From Aphanomyces cochlioides (lineage: Eukaryota; Oomycota; Saprolegniomycetes; Saprolegniales; Verrucalvaceae): DNA of 64,000 nucleotides. Both the position numbers and the translations under genes were made by a program. Positions 62,058-64,000 of the stretch are shown piece after piece (within the stretch, counting starts at the first letter, position 1; the number at the start of each line of letters is the position of its first letter). The notes under the pieces are model-generated. The model did not search any database. It had not been told where the DNA came from and saw nothing but the letters and a program-made list of their open reading frames with translations. Where the stretch lies: NCBI GenBank assembly GCA_019828595.1, contig JAHQRK010000027.1, forward strand, positions 1 to 64,000, given 5' to 3'.

Positions 62058-62072
62058 TAACACTATTTAAAG
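62058..62072. promoter_or_regulatory. TAACACTATTTAAAG motif upstream of gene H
   Basis: The motif lies 56 bp before the gene H start. A weaker reverse half-site GTAAATAGTATGA sits just upstream at about 62,044, so the pair resembles the palindrome in front of gene B. Confidence 0.5.
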
Positions 62073-62127
62073 TTTACATTCAGTTTGATCATCATTGTGG
62101 GAACATGTTTGTTTGATTGTGGGAAAG

Positions 62128-63419
62128 ATGGCAGACGGGATGGAGGATGACGACGCCACGATGGTCCTGGACGCTGTCAATCGAGTCCTGGATCGGCGGA
62201 AATATTTTCGCGAGAAGAAACGAAGCTACAGACAGAAAGAACGGGAAGAAATCGACCGCCTCACGACTCAGTTGGCCCAGCTACAATTTCATGCCAAGCA
62301 ATTGACATTACGACTTGGCAGGCAACTTTACACCCAACCAGTAAAGCAAGAAGACATGGCACTCTCATGGAAAACAATCGCAATCCGTTTGAGACGCGAG
62401 AAGTCCTCGATAGCAGCAGAGCATGATGAACTTACCCAACAAGTGGAGCTTCAACGCAAACTTATCGGAAAGATGCAACATTTCGTCACTTTAGCGGAGA
62501 GCATTCCGGTACAACAAACGACATCAGAGCAACGTTCTAACCTCGGCAATAGTCATCTCCAAGGGCCCAAGTTCGATGGCAGCACGTGTCGTTGAGTGGA
62601 CACCCAGAATCCAGAAAGTTGTGCAAGGAATGGACCACGCAGCAATTGTACTATAACACTGAAGCTGCGTTCCTGTCGTTTCCGAAAGCACCAGCAGACG
62701 ACGAATTTATGTTTTTCGATATGGATCTTGCCGAGAATTGGATCAATGTTTCTGACTGCTCTCAATACGTATGGAATGCGCCGCTGGAAGTCGCGCGATA
62801 CATGTTGTGCTATCACTTGCGGGACATTAGCATAAGCCCCACAGATGTTGACGTTGTACTGTTTGAATCTGTTATCTCCGGCCCTTAACTCTGCTTAGGA
62901 GGAGGCAGAATGGACAGAAAACACAGTCTTGTACCGGTTCACGTTTCCGATGGCCTCAGGCGATGATTCTAGTGTTGTCTCCAGTTCTCTGCAAGGACAT
63001 TTTCACGAAGCCGACAGATGCGTGTTTGTGGCGCGGCAAATTCAAGGCGATGAACTTTGTCATCTACCTTTGCGTCAAACCCAAACTGTGACGTGGTAAG
63101 TTGTTGAGCTCAATGCTAGAGATGGCTGACGACGTGTAGGATGGATTTGAGGCGATTAGATTCTAGCCGCACATCAGCCCGCATGACGAGTTTTTCATAT
63201 TTGCCATTGCAGCAGTCTGGAACGAATTGCCTTGACGAAATGGCCAAGTTTGCTGGCATCGATACGACCAACTTGGAAGACGCTGAGAAACTCAAAGTGT
63301 TGCGGCGTGCAAGGTCCGAGCGAGCATTCAAGAATGAAGTTTTGTTTCGAGATCAAGTGAATGCCGTATTGGACCGCCTGTGGAAACAACTTTTGCAACC
63401 TGAGCTAAGAGGCAAGTAG
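62128..63419 (+). CDS. Gene H: bZIP-like transcription factor family protein, intact
   Basis: Four exons: 62128-62508, 62553-62855, 62899-63095 and 63140-63419, with introns of 44, 43 and 44 nt, total 386 codons. The start MADGMEDDDATMVLD is chosen because gene G aligns there, although an ATG at 62095 is also in frame. Basic region residues 23-40 (RRKYFREKKRSYRQKERE) with Tyr26 in place of Asn, Arg35, and Leu45, Leu52 and Leu59 form a bZIP. MALSWKTIAIRLRRE follows at about 80. Exon 2 begins SSPRAQVRWQHVSLSGHP and has CKEWTTQQLYYNTEAAF and WNAPLEVARYMLCYHL. Exon 3 has EADRCVFVARQIQGDELCHL, exon 4 MDLRRLDSSRTSARM and a charged helix ending LWKQLL. Nuclear DNA binding is inferred; the role of the C-terminal two thirds is not known to me. 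Confidence 0.83.
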
Positions 63420-63612
63420 TACATTCAAACTTGTAAAGCTCTGTTGTGCCCATGAGCCCAGTCATCTCCATCAACACGAAGTTATTGAATAGTCCACCAT
63501 ATCCTGCTTCATGGGCGGCACATGAGTACGCTCTCTATGTAGCTAGTGTTACTCCTGGAGATGCCAAACACAACGTTTGGGTCATGCAGAAACTTGTTCG
63601 CGTTAAATAATA
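63420..63612. other. Short spacer between gene H and the last gene
   Basis: About 190 bp between two convergent genes. I see no feature beyond presumed 3' ends. Confidence 0.4.
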
Positions 63613-64000
63613 CTATGCTGTCAGAATGGGTTCGTCGATCACGTCGGCAATCGGTGCTTCAACCACTGGCTTTGGAGGTGGAGCCACGAGATAGCCACAA
63701 CGGAAGCGCAACGGCTCCGATTCCTTGAACACTGGCTTCTCCACCTTGTGCACCTCGCCGTCCATACTCACGGACGCATTGCCACTATTCGCACCACTCT
63801 TCTTCTTCCCCTTCTTCGACACCTTGCCTCCCTCGTCGTCGTCCACCTTCTCCGATGGCTTGTTGTCCTTGGCATACTCCAACAAACGGTCACGGAACGC
63901 CGTAAACTTCTTCTTGCGAAGGAGCTTCTTCTCGTACACGTCGTCGAGGTTTTGGTATCCCCCAAAGTCGCGTTGGTCAATGATCTTATGGGCGATATGT
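63613..64000 (-). CDS. 3' part of an unrecognised protein gene, running off the window
   Basis: The minus frame is open from the right edge to a TAG at 63613-63615, giving 128 codons of C-terminus. It begins HIAHKIIDQRDFGGYQNLDD, then YEKKLLRKKKFTAFRDRLLEY, then a Lys- and Asp-rich low-complexity stretch with KKGKKKSG, and ends in a Pro/Val/Ile-rich tail with VAPPPKPV. No internal Met near the edge is a credible start, so the gene extends right. GC content and codon use are higher than in the repeat array and typical of an expressed gene. I do not recognise the family. It is unrelated to the bZIP cluster and convergent with gene H. Confidence 0.65.
   Translation of the reverse strand, partial: HIAHKIIDQRDFGGYQNLDDVYEKKLLRKKKFTAFRDRLLEYAKDNKPSEKVDDDEGGKVSKKGKKKSGANSGNASVSMDGEVHKVEKPVFKESEPLRFRCGYLVAPPPKPVVEAPIADVIDEPILTA

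Overview
The window looks like nuclear DNA of a eukaryotic microbe, most likely an oomycete of the Aphanomyces/Saprolegnia type. The unique part holds a cluster of multi-exon genes with very short introns (40-53 nt, GT...AG). Their products start with a bZIP-like basic region followed by a long conserved C-terminal part, an architecture I associate with expanded oomycete families. No tRNA, rRNA, CRISPR or bacterial operon signal was seen.

Positions 1-49,717 are one tandem array of 26 head-to-tail copies of a ~1,884-bp unit plus a truncated 27th. Copies appear nearly identical by eye. Lengths fall into three classes: 1,883-1,886 bp (standard), 1,937 bp (carrying a full 55-bp-arm palindrome) and 1,856 bp (lacking a 28-bp internal duplication). 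Each unit has an open frame of about 119 codons, a run of five 36-bp subrepeats encoding a 12-residue repeat, a GC-rich hairpin, and a promoter-like segment with inverted CCAAT boxes and overlapping hairpins. The order of rare variants shows higher-order duplication inside the array. The leftmost copy is the most divergent.

Positions 49,718-63,419 hold seven recognisable members of one gene family: A (+), B (-), C (-), D (-), F (-), G (+), H (+), and three further fragments. B (376 aa), D (382 aa) and H (386 aa) are intact four-exon genes. A, C, F and G carry stops or frameshifts. All share three introns at the same phases (0, 0, 2), and in the copies where I worked out the position the invariant bZIP Asn is a Tyr. 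A short motif (ACACTATTTA, or its complement TAAATAGTGT) recurs in the spacers and lies upstream of five of the seven genes.

From 63,613 the 3' end of an unrelated, unrecognised gene runs off the right edge on the minus strand.

Exon limits were worked out by comparing paralogues in the window and are not backed by transcripts. Many lesions are single-base, so assembly error must be weighed against true pseudogenes.
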